A stretch of 7,800 nucleotides of DNA from Lentisphaeria bacterium (GTDB lineage: Bacteria > Verrucomicrobiota > Lentisphaeria > Victivallales > JAUVCU01), in NCBI GenBank assembly GCA_030590715.1, contig JAUVCU010000061.1, positions 1 through 7,800 on the forward strand, given 5' to 3'. Positions within the stretch are counted from its first letter, which is position 1, and the number at the start of each line of letters is the position of its first letter. The translations under genes were made by a program, and so were the position numbers. Positions 1-7,221 of this stretch are shown piece after piece. The notes under the pieces are model-generated. The model searched no databases. It saw nothing but the letters and a program-made list of their open reading frames with translations, and was not told where the DNA came from.

Positions 1-112
1 GCTGATTTCGCTTTTTTTATGCAATTAAAGTCGAACAGGTTCATGCCTGCAATAGACACATTCTGGAAACAGAACATAATAAGAGCTCCATTCTAATATT
101 TCATAAGTGCAC
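1..112. other. Window edge with undecided short open frames
   Basis: Two frames stay open here and neither can be assigned. On the plus strand a frame open from the left edge ends with TAA at 94-96, about 31 codons, just before a bidirectional terminator; this would suit the 3' end of a gene converging on the HTH gene. On the minus strand an ATG at 77-75 has GGAG eight bases upstream (89-86) and remains open to the edge for about 25 codons. I recognise neither peptide. Sequence to the left would decide between them. Confidence 0.2.
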
Positions 113-113
113 A

Positions 114-150
114 AAAAAAGCGGACTTGGTTATACCAATTCCGCTTTTTT
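114..150. terminator. Bidirectional Rho-independent terminator
   Basis: GCGGA (120-124) and TTGGT (126-130) pair with ACCAA (134-138) and TCCGC (140-144) around a three-base loop, with one internal mismatch (125/139). An A-run (113-119) and a T-run (145-150) flank the stem, so a U-tract follows the hairpin whichever strand is transcribed. It lies 21 bases beyond the stop codon of the minus-strand HTH gene and most simply ends that transcript. It could also serve a converging gene from the left. Confidence 0.85.
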
Positions 151-171
151 ATATAGAGAAGAAAATAAGTT

Positions 172-531
172 CTATTTTTTTCTCTTAGACTCATTATAGA
201 TTTCCATCAGGATATCTCTCTGAGCCATTTTCATTTTGTTTTTATCATCTTCAGCTAGAGTATCATAAAAAACAGCCATATCCACTGCGGTCTTACTAAA
301 ATCAAATGCTCCTGATGCGTTCAGTTCATCCTCATCCAGATAAGGCTTTAAAAAAGGATAAAGCTTTACAAAGATAGACTCCTTAATATTGTCGCGTTTA
401 CCTAAAAGGTAGCAACCAATAGTAGAAGGAGCGATCCCGGCTTTATCCGCCAGTCTCACATTAGTCCCTGCAGCCTTAGCCGCACTTTCTATAGCTTTTA
501 AAATATTCGGTGTTATAGCAATGTACTTCAT
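172..531 (-). CDS. Small lambda-repressor-like (XRE/Cro-type) HTH protein
   Basis: This 119-residue protein is probably a DNA-binding regulator. Residues about 25-50 have a helix-turn-helix pattern: RLADKAG as the positioning helix, a short turn, APSTIGCYLLGK as the recognition helix, then RDNI. The rest (about 55-119) is mostly charged and helical and ends in a lysine/arginine-rich tail; I see no peptidase, toxin or known ligand domain there. There is no membrane segment. The ATG at 531 is the first plausible start, but no good Shine-Dalgarno precedes it; the nearest purine run, GGGGA, is about 14 bases away. The gene stands alone, with a strong terminator after its stop and a perfect inverted repeat 34 bases before its start, which suggests autoregulation. 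A prophage or toxin-antitoxin origin is possible, but no partner gene is visible. Class is fairly sure; target and role are unknown. Confidence 0.7.
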   Translation of the reverse strand: MKYIAITPNILKAIESAAKAAGTNVRLADKAGIAPSTIGCYLLGKRDNIKESIFVKLYPFLKPYLDEDELNASGAFDFSKTAVDMAVFYDTLAEDDKNKMKMAQRDILMEIYNESKRKK

Positions 532-564
532 TAATCTTGAAATTTTCCCCGTTTTAAAACTCTG

Positions 565-580
565 GTCCTACAAGTAGGAC
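565..580. promoter_or_regulatory. Candidate operator of the HTH gene
   Basis: GTCCTAC (565-571) and GTAGGAC (574-580) form a perfect 7-base inverted repeat around AA. Its near edge is 33 bases before the HTH start codon, where an autoregulated promoter would be expected. A two-fold symmetric site of about 16 bases suits a dimeric Cro/CI-like protein. No T-run follows, so it is unlikely to be a terminator. I could not place convincing -35 and -10 boxes around it. The rest of 532-747 is AT-rich and shows no gene. Confidence 0.45.
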
Positions 581-747
581 TTTAAATGCATGTCTATTAA
601 TTATTCTTATGAAAATACCTTACTTTTATTTTTACAAAAGGCCTTCAATAAACTTTTTATGACAAAAAGAGTGCTTTTAACATAAAATGGCTTTAAAAGA
701 GGTCTATGCGAAGTTCCTGGGCGCTGTACTTCTAATTTCTTAGCTAA

Positions 748-2073
748 TTATATATCTTTAATCAACTTGTTGTGAGCCGATTCAACCAGCTGTTTTTTAA
801 ACAGGTCAAGACTTTCAGTAATCTCCTCAATTCCCTCTGTTTGTTTCACCGGAATATTACTGCTCCCATTTGAATCCAGCATTTCCATAACTTCTGCAAT
901 ACTCAAATCATTAATAGTTTTAGCCGGTTGAAATGTAATCGAATTATCCCGGGCATTAATTATTTCCGAAATCACACAAGCATCGTGAAGTTCGTTCAAC
1001 AGTTCGCGCACAAGCCTTATCGGAAGACTTAAATCCTCTGCAATCTTCGCATCGCTTTCCGGCTCTTCTCCTTCATTGAACTCGCGGACTATCAAATGCA
1101 CAATCTGCAGCGACAAAAGCCTTTTAAACGAGTGGCTGATAGCTTTCGTATCTTTCTCGAAAAAGTAAGTGTCCACATTCTGATTGGCGTACGCAAACTC
1201 AGCTCCAAAAAGAAGAATAAACCAGCTGACCTGAAGCCATACAAGGAAAAAAGGAAGTGCTGCAAAACTTCCATAAATGGGATTCGTCGAGGCAACCGCT
1301 GCCTGTGCTCCGAAATAGAACACCTGCAGAAGCTGATAGAGAATACCTGCAAGAATTCCTCCATAAATAGCTGGCTTTATCTTTACCTTGGTATTCGGAA
1401 TAAGAATATAAATAAAAGCAAAAAAGAACGCCAGAAAGATAACCGGGAGAAAACGCAGACCGAAAAGAATAATTCCGTCAAACATAGCGACAAATTCATA
1501 CTCCACAACAATTTTCTTAAAGAAGCCGGTAACAAAAACATTAACACTTGTACAAACCAAGAGGATAACAGGAGCAAGAACGACCATTGACAAATAGTCG
1601 CTCAACTTCCGGGCTATTGTTCGAGGCTCTTTAACACCCCAAATATCATTGAAAGATATCTCAATATTCCCCAAAACTTTGATCACGGTCCAGAATAACA
1701 AAAGGACACCAACCCCTGCAACCATCCCCCCTTTTGTATTGTCGAGCATATTCTGCGCAAACTCGATAACCTTTGACATCACCTCCTGCTGCTCTGAAAA
1801 GTTAGCTAGAAGCTGCGTTTTTAGCGTCTCTTCCATACCAAACCCTTTGGCAATACCAAATGCCATTGCCGCGATTGGAACAATTGAAAGTAGAACGTAA
1901 AAAGTAAGAGCCGATGCTCGCAGCGTACATTTATCTTCATTAAAACAGCGAAATGTAAGCAGTAGGATTCGTGCCTTTTTTACCAGAAAGGATTTACCTT
2001 TAGTTAGGTCATCAAGAGGCAGACGCCAAATGTCATTTTTTAAAAAATCTAAAACCTGTTTAATTTTTTCCAT
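748..2073 (-). CDS. YihY/virulence factor BrkB family inner-membrane protein
   Basis: This 441-residue polytopic membrane protein belongs to the YihY/BrkB family, once mislabelled ribonuclease BN. The molecular function is not established. Family signatures are RASALTFYVLLSIVPI (about 52-67) in the first membrane helix and NPIYGSFAALPFFLVWL (about 264-280) followed by a helix ending GAEFAYA (290-296). About six hydrophobic segments lie near 54-76, 118-136, 160-185, 200-225, 235-258 and 268-296. A soluble tail of about 140 residues follows; at about 315-385 it resembles the winged-helix-like C-terminal region seen in longer family members, and its acidic end is unassigned. The length is typical of the long subfamily. 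The ATG at 2073 is preceded by GGGGG seven bases upstream, an unusual ribosome site. A promoter-like element at 2110-2138 suggests its own transcript. No convincing terminator lies downstream. Confidence 0.88.
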   Translation of the reverse strand: MEKIKQVLDFLKNDIWRLPLDDLTKGKSFLVKKARILLLTFRCFNEDKCTLRASALTFYVLLSIVPIAAMAFGIAKGFGMEETLKTQLLANFSEQQEVMSKVIEFAQNMLDNTKGGMVAGVGVLLLFWTVIKVLGNIEISFNDIWGVKEPRTIARKLSDYLSMVVLAPVILLVCTSVNVFVTGFFKKIVVEYEFVAMFDGIILFGLRFLPVIFLAFFFAFIYILIPNTKVKIKPAIYGGILAGILYQLLQVFYFGAQAAVASTNPIYGSFAALPFFLVWLQVSWFILLFGAEFAYANQNVDTYFFEKDTKAISHSFKRLLSLQIVHLIVREFNEGEEPESDAKIAEDLSLPIRLVRELLNELHDACVISEIINARDNSITFQPAKTINDLSIAEVMEMLDSNGSSNIPVKQTEGIEEITESLDLFKKQLVESAHNKLIKDI

Positions 2074-2109
2074 CTGAGTGCCCCCGTCTTAAAAGCATTA
2101 TCTTATAAA

Positions 2110-2138
2110 ATTATAAATACACCGGGCTGAAGAATCAA
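2110..2138 (-). promoter_or_regulatory. Sigma70-like promoter for the yihY-family gene
   Basis: On the minus strand TTGATT (2138-2133) is separated by 17 bases from a perfect TATAAT (2115-2110). This predicts a start near 2103 and a leader of about 30 bases before the ATG at 2073. The -35 box lies inside the hairpin at 2123-2142, so readthrough from the SPFH genes and local initiation may share this element. It was found by consensus matching only. Confidence 0.5.
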
Positions 2139-2142
2139 CCCG
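2123..2142. terminator. Intergenic hairpin, possible weak terminator
   Basis: CGGGCTGA (2123-2130) and TCAACCCG (2135-2142) pair over eight positions, including one G-T wobble, around the loop AGAA. The hairpin sits 17 bases after the stop of the second SPFH gene. Read on the minus strand it is followed by GTGTATTTATAATTTT, which is AT-rich but not a true U-tract, so termination would be weak or partial. An mRNA-processing or stabilising hairpin is an equally good reading. Confidence 0.4.
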
Positions 2143-2158
2143 AAGTAAATTTCTGTAA

Positions 2159-3235
2159 TTATTCAGCTGTTTTATTTGCGCCAAGTTTAGATGCCATTGC
2201 ATCAATATCAAGAAGATCTGTATCGATTGAGGAGATTGTAATGTTACTTATGTTGAGGTTACGAGCTGCTTCAAGAGCAACAATAGTACTTCCTCCAACA
2301 CCCTGCATCGCGCTGTTACGCAATTTTTCACCTTCAGCCTCAGCCTTCTTAATCAGAAGCTTTCCTTCGGCGCCGTTTTCTGCGGCGTAAAGATCCGCAT
2401 CGGCCTTTGTTTCTGTTGAGATTTTATTATATTTTGCGCTTATTGTAGCCAGCCTAATAGCTGTTTCATTCTTAATCTTTACAATTTCAGCCTTTCGCTC
2501 TGCGTTGATAACAGCGACTTTCATCTCTGTTTCTTTTTTGATATCTCGTGTCAATCCGCGCATCTTCTCTGCTTTCTCAAGAGAAATATTCAGTTGAACT
2601 TCCTGATCAGCAAGTTTTTTAGCCTGAATCTTTTTCTCATATTGAGGATCAAACTGTACGTTTTTCAGAAGAACATCAATGATTGAAACAAAGTTTTCAT
2701 TTAGGCTCTCCTGCAGGTTTTCGACAATTGCCGTAGTTGCTTTCCGGCGAGCTTCAGGGTTATAAAACTCTTCTGTCTGCATTTGTCCCAAGATGGTCTG
2801 ACACGCTTTTCTCGTCTTATCTCTTACGATCTGCTTATACTTAACACCACTTCCTGTATTTTGGTAAAGCTCATTCGCCGTGCCATCTTTGATTCGGTAT
2901 TTCAAAGTAACGTCTATAGAAACCTCGTACCCGTCCGACGATTTAACGCGAACATCATCGCGTCCACGGCGAGAACCATCATTTGGGCTTTTAGTCATTT
3001 CAAGAGTTTGAACGGTGCTGTCAAACATCTGCCAGTTCTGAAGTCCAGCAATACGCATGTGCCATCCAGGCTGAAAGTCTTCTGCAACAACTCCCTTTTC
3101 TCCAAATATGGCAAACTTTTTAGTTTGAACCCCAACACTTCCGACAGGAACGGTAACGATTGCAAAATTGATTGCAATAAATGCAACAATGATAAATAAA
3201 ACAAATAGAATGCATAAGTTTCGTATTGATTTCAT
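2159..3235 (-). CDS. SPFH/band-7 membrane-anchored protein (HflC-like position)
   Basis: This 358-residue protein belongs to the SPFH (stomatin/prohibitin/flotillin/HflK-C) superfamily, which builds membrane-bound oligomeric rings or cages. One hydrophobic anchor spans about 7-28, directly after a short basic start. The SPFH domain covers about 28-205, with VGSVGVQ near 31-37 and TVQTLEMT at 74-81. A long charged helical region (about 205-305) includes KKLADQE and KKAEAEG. The C-terminal tail is less charged. The ATG at 3235 is one base after the upstream paralogue's stop, and AGGAG lies nine bases before it inside that gene, so co-transcription and translational coupling are very likely. It shares several exact motifs with that neighbour and is clearly paralogous. 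The short N-terminus and second position recall HflC, but no ftsH gene is present and I cannot assign that name. Confidence 0.87.
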   Translation of the reverse strand: MKSIRNLCILFVLFIIVAFIAINFAIVTVPVGSVGVQTKKFAIFGEKGVVAEDFQPGWHMRIAGLQNWQMFDSTVQTLEMTKSPNDGSRRGRDDVRVKSSDGYEVSIDVTLKYRIKDGTANELYQNTGSGVKYKQIVRDKTRKACQTILGQMQTEEFYNPEARRKATTAIVENLQESLNENFVSIIDVLLKNVQFDPQYEKKIQAKKLADQEVQLNISLEKAEKMRGLTRDIKKETEMKVAVINAERKAEIVKIKNETAIRLATISAKYNKISTETKADADLYAAENGAEGKLLIKKAEAEGEKLRNSAMQGVGGSTIVALEAARNLNISNITISSIDTDLLDIDAMASKLGANKTAE

Positions 3236-3236
3236 A

Positions 3237-4337
3237 TTATTTAACTCCTAGTTGTTTGTTAACTTCAAAGCGCCCGATATGACTCTCCTTTGAAAATGGC
3301 TGTGCTGAAATAGTTACATATTTCAGTTTCTTCGCGTATTCCATTTTTACCATATTTCGACCACCTTCCCCTTCAAGGGCCTGCTTCATCGCCTGAATAC
3401 CTTCTGCTTCCGCTTTCTTTTGAGCCAAAATCCCGGTCGCCTGCTTTTTCATTTTATAAAGATCGGCATCTGCACCAACTTTAATTTTTTCGAAATATGC
3501 TTTTGCTTGTGCCTCCAAACGTTGACCTTCCGCTTCTGCCTGAATTATTGACTGCTTCATAATTCCACGCGCTTCTGTAAGTTCTACTGTTTTGTTATTT
3601 TCCGCTATCTGAATCTCTGTTTTCTGAATCTGCTGAGCTGCAAGAGCCAATGATTTCTCCTCAAGTTCTTCCTGGTCCGCAAGCTTTTTCTTTTTGATCA
3701 TGTCTTCATACTCTTTGTAGAAATGAGGAGTTTGCGGAATTCCAATATCTGTGATTATAAGTCCAAACTTTTTTATCTTTTTATTGATAATCTCTTTGGC
3801 TTTAATCGACTTTTCATTTCGCTTAGACGAATCGTAAAACTCTTCTGTTGTCAGTTCTCCAAGACAGTTGCGGGCAATCGAACGCACATAGTCGCGCATC
3901 CACTTCATTTTATAATTCTCGCCCGGCCCTGATGTTCTCAAAACAACATCTGCCATTTTTGTTATAATTTCGTAGCGAACCTGAAGGTCAAGGTAAACAT
4001 CACTACCGTCAATTGTTTTTACTTTCAGGTCATCTTTACCTGTTCTATCACCTCTCCTCGTATCTTCTGTCATATCTAATGTTTGAACTGTTTTGTCAAG
4101 CGTAAAGAATTCTTTGATAATGCTGTTGTAGATTTTCACTCCGGACTCTTCGATCACTTCCATATCACCGCTCATTTTGTCGAGAATAACTCCTACTTGC
4201 TCTCCCGATACCTCTCCCATACGGAAGCTTTTAAAGCCGAGAACGGCAACGATAACAAGGGTTATAATAATCCAAACCCCACTGCCGCCAATAATGTTCT
4301 CAATGGACTCTTTGTCAAACTGATTGTCTTGACTCAT
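3237..4337 (-). CDS. SPFH/band-7 membrane-anchored protein (HflK-like position)
   Basis: This 366-residue protein is the first gene of the SPFH pair. A polar N-terminal stretch of about 20 residues precedes a single membrane anchor (about 21-35). The SPFH domain follows to about 215, then a long alanine/glutamate/lysine-rich helical region (about 215-320) likely to form coiled coil. Motifs shared with its downstream partner are TVQTLDMT (83-90), RGDRTGKDD (95-103), TEEFY (164-168), KKLADQE (217-223), ADADLY (289-294) and KKAEAEG (307-313). The polar extension before the anchor and the first position resemble HflK, which pairs with HflC in a heteromeric cage around the FtsH protease. The ATG at 4337 has GAGG eight bases upstream. 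A promoter-like element lies at 4385-4413. Family membership is sure; the partner protease or client is unknown. Confidence 0.87.
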   Translation of the reverse strand: MSQDNQFDKESIENIIGGSGVWIIITLVIVAVLGFKSFRMGEVSGEQVGVILDKMSGDMEVIEESGVKIYNSIIKEFFTLDKTVQTLDMTEDTRRGDRTGKDDLKVKTIDGSDVYLDLQVRYEIITKMADVVLRTSGPGENYKMKWMRDYVRSIARNCLGELTTEEFYDSSKRNEKSIKAKEIINKKIKKFGLIITDIGIPQTPHFYKEYEDMIKKKKLADQEELEEKSLALAAQQIQKTEIQIAENNKTVELTEARGIMKQSIIQAEAEGQRLEAQAKAYFEKIKVGADADLYKMKKQATGILAQKKAEAEGIQAMKQALEGEGGRNMVKMEYAKKLKYVTISAQPFSKESHIGRFEVNKQLGVK

Positions 4338-4384
4338 TTTTCTTTCCTCTCTTTATTTAAATTAACTATCTTATAAATCTAAAA

Positions 4385-4413
4385 ATGAAACAGTAGTACG
4401 AACTGACTGGCAA
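4385..4413 (-). promoter_or_regulatory. Possible sigma70-like promoter for the SPFH pair
   Basis: On the minus strand TTGCCA (4413-4408, five of six consensus bases) lies 17 bases from TTTCAT (4390-4385, four of six). This predicts a start near 4378 and a leader of about 40 bases. It sits in the 105-base gap after the CNNM genes, where no strong terminator is visible, so readthrough from the CNNM operon is also possible. Confidence 0.4.
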
Positions 4414-4442
4414 AACATTAGACTAAAAGCTTGAGATACTCT

Positions 4443-5450
4443 CTAGAATGCCCCTGTAATATTCCTTACAATATCCTTCAGTCTGACCACCCCGATTGCT
4501 TTTCCCCTGCTATTCCTGACTGCCGCAATCCTTTCCCCTTCACTCTGTATCTTATAAAATGCCTCCTGCATATCATCCGACTGACTAACCGAACAGATCT
4601 TCTGAACGTTGTTTGATAAATGACAAACCTTATCGCTTGCACATGAAATCACATCAAAAACATGAATAACCCCAGTAATATTCTGAATAGAATCTCGATA
4701 GACCGGAATACTGTTTACATTCATCCTTTTAAAAATTTTAACGCAGCTCTCAACAGATACATCAGACTCCTCCAGTGCAACAAGTTTACTTATAGGTACC
4801 ATAGCGTCTGTCACCATTTTCTTTTGCAGCATGATCGCGTTATTGATCATTCTATCCTGACGCTCCGTTATAGTCCCCTTGTCACGGCTTTCGCGCAGAA
4901 AAAACCGCAACCTATGTAGAGTGATATTCTTGATGCTACTCGAATAGTCTTTATTTTTCGAACGCGTCAAAACTGTTGCAAAATACCTCAACGGAACCGT
5001 TACAGGGTAACAAACAATTATAAAAAACCGTTGAATACTCGCAGTCTCATACATCAGGTAATCTGCTTTCACTCGGAAAAGATTCTTCGGTCCAACTTCG
5101 GCAAAAATAAATAGTGGAAGCATAAGAATTGCCGTAGCAGCAACCTCAGCCGACCATGGGATAAAGTTCCAAAGCAGCTCAAGTTCCTCTCCCGCGATTC
5201 CACTGCGCCCAACAAATTCTGTGACAGAACCCGTAGCGATATAAACAACTATGTTATTGCCAATCAGCGTCGTAAAAACGAAAAGCTGGGGCTTCTTCAA
5301 GTTTCTTGCTAAAGTTGCGGCAAATGGTTTCTTCTGTTCGACCCAATGGTGAAGCCTGACCCGGTTCACAACATAACTCCCGGTTTCCAAACCGGAAAAA
5401 GTAGCAGACAGGACAATACAGAAAATTACGATCAACAAACAACTAAGCAT
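4443..5450 (-). CDS. CNNM/DUF21-type membrane protein with CBS pair, short form
   Basis: This 335-residue protein belongs to the CNNM/CorC (often 'hemolysin family') group, whose characterised members move or sense Mg2+ at the inner membrane. The DUF21/CNNM transmembrane domain covers about 1-165, with FSGLETGSY (18-26), the GNN region (64-66) and AEVGPKN (117-123). A connecting helix is followed by a CBS-domain pair (about 213-332). The chain ends just after the second CBS repeat, so the C-terminal CorC_HlyC (transporter-associated) domain found in its neighbour is absent. The reading frame is otherwise intact, so this is a short subfamily form rather than obvious decay. The start overlaps the upstream gene by 8 bases; GGAGGG (5464-5459) lies eight bases before the ATG at 5450, implying translational coupling. 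The two CNNM proteins may form a heterodimer, as CNNM proteins work as dimers. The transported ion is not determined. Confidence 0.85.
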   Translation of the reverse strand: MLSCLLIVIFCIVLSATFSGLETGSYVVNRVRLHHWVEQKKPFAATLARNLKKPQLFVFTTLIGNNIVVYIATGSVTEFVGRSGIAGEELELLWNFIPWSAEVAATAILMLPLFIFAEVGPKNLFRVKADYLMYETASIQRFFIIVCYPVTVPLRYFATVLTRSKNKDYSSSIKNITLHRLRFFLRESRDKGTITERQDRMINNAIMLQKKMVTDAMVPISKLVALEESDVSVESCVKIFKRMNVNSIPVYRDSIQNITGVIHVFDVISCASDKVCHLSNNVQKICSVSQSDDMQEAFYKIQSEGERIAAVRNSRGKAIGVVRLKDIVRNITGAF

Positions 5451-6723
5451 CGGATGTACCCTCCATTATTTCAAGGATCGCACTATCCACTTTGTTATGA
5501 CTCACACATTCTACGGTAAATCGCAGGTTTCTATGCTCAACAACGTCTCCCGGCTGAGGGATATGCTCAAGCTGATATGTCAAAAATCCACCGATCGTAG
5601 TTACAGCCAGCATTTCATCCTCTTCAAATAATTCGTCATAAAAGAAATCATCCCAGTTTTTCAACAATAATTCTCCGAGGATTCTATATCGGTTCTCTCC
5701 TAACTGAACAACCGGAGTGATTTTCGGTGATGAAAAACGAGAATTCATTTTCCCGACAACCTGTTCCAGAATGTAGCGGATATTAATCACACCTTCCAGG
5801 CCGCCATACTCGTCAACCACACCAACGACTGACAATTGTTCTGCAATCATCTCATCAAGCAGTTCACCCACTTTTTTTGTTTCAGGAACAAATTTAAGCG
5901 GTTTAACATAAGGACGGATAAAATTATTTTTCGGAGCAGACAAAAAGAGCTCTTTTACATTCACCACTCCTACGGGGTTATTTTCGCTTCCCTGATAGAC
6001 AGGAATGTAGAATGACTTATTCTCCACGCCCAGCTGTATCGCTTTTGAAACCCGCGTCAGTGTGGAACACATAACAACGTCTACTCGCGGCTTCATAACT
6101 TCCCGCGCTTTAATCGTTGACAGCTCCACAATATCATCGATCACTTCACCAGCCTGAAAATTGAAGTTCCCTTCGTCCTTGCTTATATTCATCAGCATTT
6201 TCAGCTCATTAGGTGTGATATGACTGTGCCCTTCATCTTCTTCCGGCTCAAGTTTTTCGGCAATCCATGAAAGAACGATTCTGAAAGGAGTCACGATAAA
6301 GTCCCAAACCAACAGCGGATAAATTGATAACCGGGCCATTTTCAGAGAATAGGAAAGCCCCGTCGCTTTTGGCAAGACTTCACCAAAAACAATTACTGTA
6401 ATCAAAACAAATATCCCCGAAATTGCCTGAAATGCAGCGCCCTGATCTTTGCCCAGATTACTTATCAGCACCGTACTGTAACTAAAAAAGAGAATATTTA
6501 CGGCTAAATTACCGAACAGAATTGAAACCAGAAGCTTCGAGGGATCTTTGAACAGCCTTAGTATCGCTTTTGACATCCTACTCTTCTCGCTCTCCAAAGC
6601 AACAAGCTCCAACTTGCTCAAAGAGAAAAACGCCGTTTCAGAACAGGAGAAAAAACCGGAAAGAGAAAGCAGTACTAGTGCTTGGATAATTCCGGTTTTT
6701 TGTTGAATTAAAGCTTCGATCAT
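5443..6723 (-). CDS. CNNM/CorC family membrane protein, full-length (DUF21-CBS-CorC_HlyC)
   Basis: This 426-residue protein has the complete family architecture: DUF21/CNNM membrane domain (about 1-190), CBS pair (about 205-325) and a C-terminal CorC_HlyC domain (about 335-422). Visible landmarks are FFSCSETAFFSLSK (24-37), GNLAVNILFF (71-80) and FGEVLPK (113-119) in the membrane domain; REVMKPRVDVV (207-217) opening CBS1; and VVDEYGGLEGVI (302-313) in CBS2. Family members are Mg2+ transporters or efflux and sensing proteins controlled by nucleotide binding to the CBS pair; the older name 'hemolysin' is misleading. The ATG at 6723 has GGGGA four bases upstream. It lies 21 bases after the final in-phase stop of the disrupted folB and overlaps the second CNNM gene by 8 bases, so all three are probably one transcript. 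The substrate is not determined. Confidence 0.9.
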   Translation of the reverse strand: MIEALIQQKTGIIQALVLLSLSGFFSCSETAFFSLSKLELVALESEKSRMSKAILRLFKDPSKLLVSILFGNLAVNILFFSYSTVLISNLGKDQGAAFQAISGIFVLITVIVFGEVLPKATGLSYSLKMARLSIYPLLVWDFIVTPFRIVLSWIAEKLEPEEDEGHSHITPNELKMLMNISKDEGNFNFQAGEVIDDIVELSTIKAREVMKPRVDVVMCSTLTRVSKAIQLGVENKSFYIPVYQGSENNPVGVVNVKELFLSAPKNNFIRPYVKPLKFVPETKKVGELLDEMIAEQLSVVGVVDEYGGLEGVINIRYILEQVVGKMNSRFSSPKITPVVQLGENRYRILGELLLKNWDDFFYDELFEEDEMLAVTTIGGFLTYQLEHIPQPGDVVEHRNLRFTVECVSHNKVDSAILEIMEGTSDA

Positions 6724-6744
6724 AAAATCCCCAATATGAGATGC

Positions 6745-7110
6745 TTACTTTTTGCTTCGCTCGATCTGAATCCCTACCGTACGGTTTCCCTCAAGAGCTT
6801 CAGGCTTATCAATGGTTACCACAACTGATTCCACGCCTTTTGCAGCAAGACAAATATCAGCTACTGCCGCAGCCATTTTTTCGACCAGTTAATAAGACGA
6901 ATTCGCAACGTGTTCACGCACTTTATCATTTATTTCTTTGTAATTAACCGTATCGTTCAAGTCATCGGTTTCTCCCGCTTTGCGGAGGTCACAACTCATT
7001 TCAATATTTATTGTCACCGGCTGCTTATTTTCCCGTTCATGCGGGTAAATCCCGATTATTGTATTTATTACTAAATCTCTTATAAAAACCTTATCCACTC
7101 TCAACCTCAT
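6745..7110 (-). pseudogene. folB: Dihydroneopterin aldolase gene (folB) with one in-frame stop
   Basis: FolB converts 7,8-dihydroneopterin to 6-hydroxymethyl-dihydropterin plus glycolaldehyde in folate synthesis. The N-terminal part contains FIRDLVINTIIGIYPHEREN and DLNDTVNYKEI, typical of FolB. The frame is cut by TAA at 6889-6891 directly after VANSSY. Beyond it the same frame continues LVEKMAAAVADICLAAKG, VVVTIDKPEAL, GNRTVGIQIER and ends at TAA 6745-6747, giving normal family length. Numbered from the GTG at 7098, the catalytic-type Glu is residue 21 and Lys is residue 98, matching E. coli FolB as I remember it; the stop falls at residue 70. No indel is needed. The GTG has GAGG six bases upstream and gives the family-like start MDKVFIRD; the ATG at 7110 is the alternative and sets the coordinate used. 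A recent nonsense mutation, sequencing error or readthrough are all possible. The truncated product would lack Lys98. Confidence 0.85.
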
Positions 7111-7221
7111 CAACTCTTTACTATTTTATAAACATTATTATTAACTATAAATACAGTTCGTGGCTAATTACGCAATTGTCCTTAGCAAAAAAGATAGCCG
7201 ACATCTTTTTAAAAAGAACTA

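Noticed and set aside
665..678. AAAAG-AGTG-CTTTT hairpin downstream of the yihY-family gene as terminator
   Set aside because: The stem is five pairs with a single G-C pair and no following T-run, too weak to call.
1096..1590. 164-codon open frame on the plus strand
   Set aside because: It lies antisense to the yihY-family gene, whose family motifs are clear. The translation is low-complexity, rich in Lys/Asn/Arg, with no recognisable domain.
2783..3199. 138-codon open frame on the plus strand
   Set aside because: It is antisense to the second SPFH gene and has no domain-like pattern. The SPFH reading explains the region.
6745..6876. Separate small gene from the ATG at 6876 encoding the C-terminal half of FolB
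   Set aside because: No good ribosome site precedes that ATG, and the segment is the in-frame remainder of folB. A split two-chain FolB cannot be excluded but is less simple.
6889..6891. Reassigned TAA codon as an explanation of the folB stop
   Set aside because: TAA is the natural stop of the yihY-family gene and both SPFH genes in this window, exactly where those families end, so general recoding is excluded. Local readthrough remains possible.
7188..7210. AAAAAGAT/ATCTTTTT hairpin in the right intergenic region
   Set aside because: It is a perfect 8-pair stem but almost all A-T, it has no upstream plus-strand gene to terminate, and such pairings are common in AT-rich DNA.
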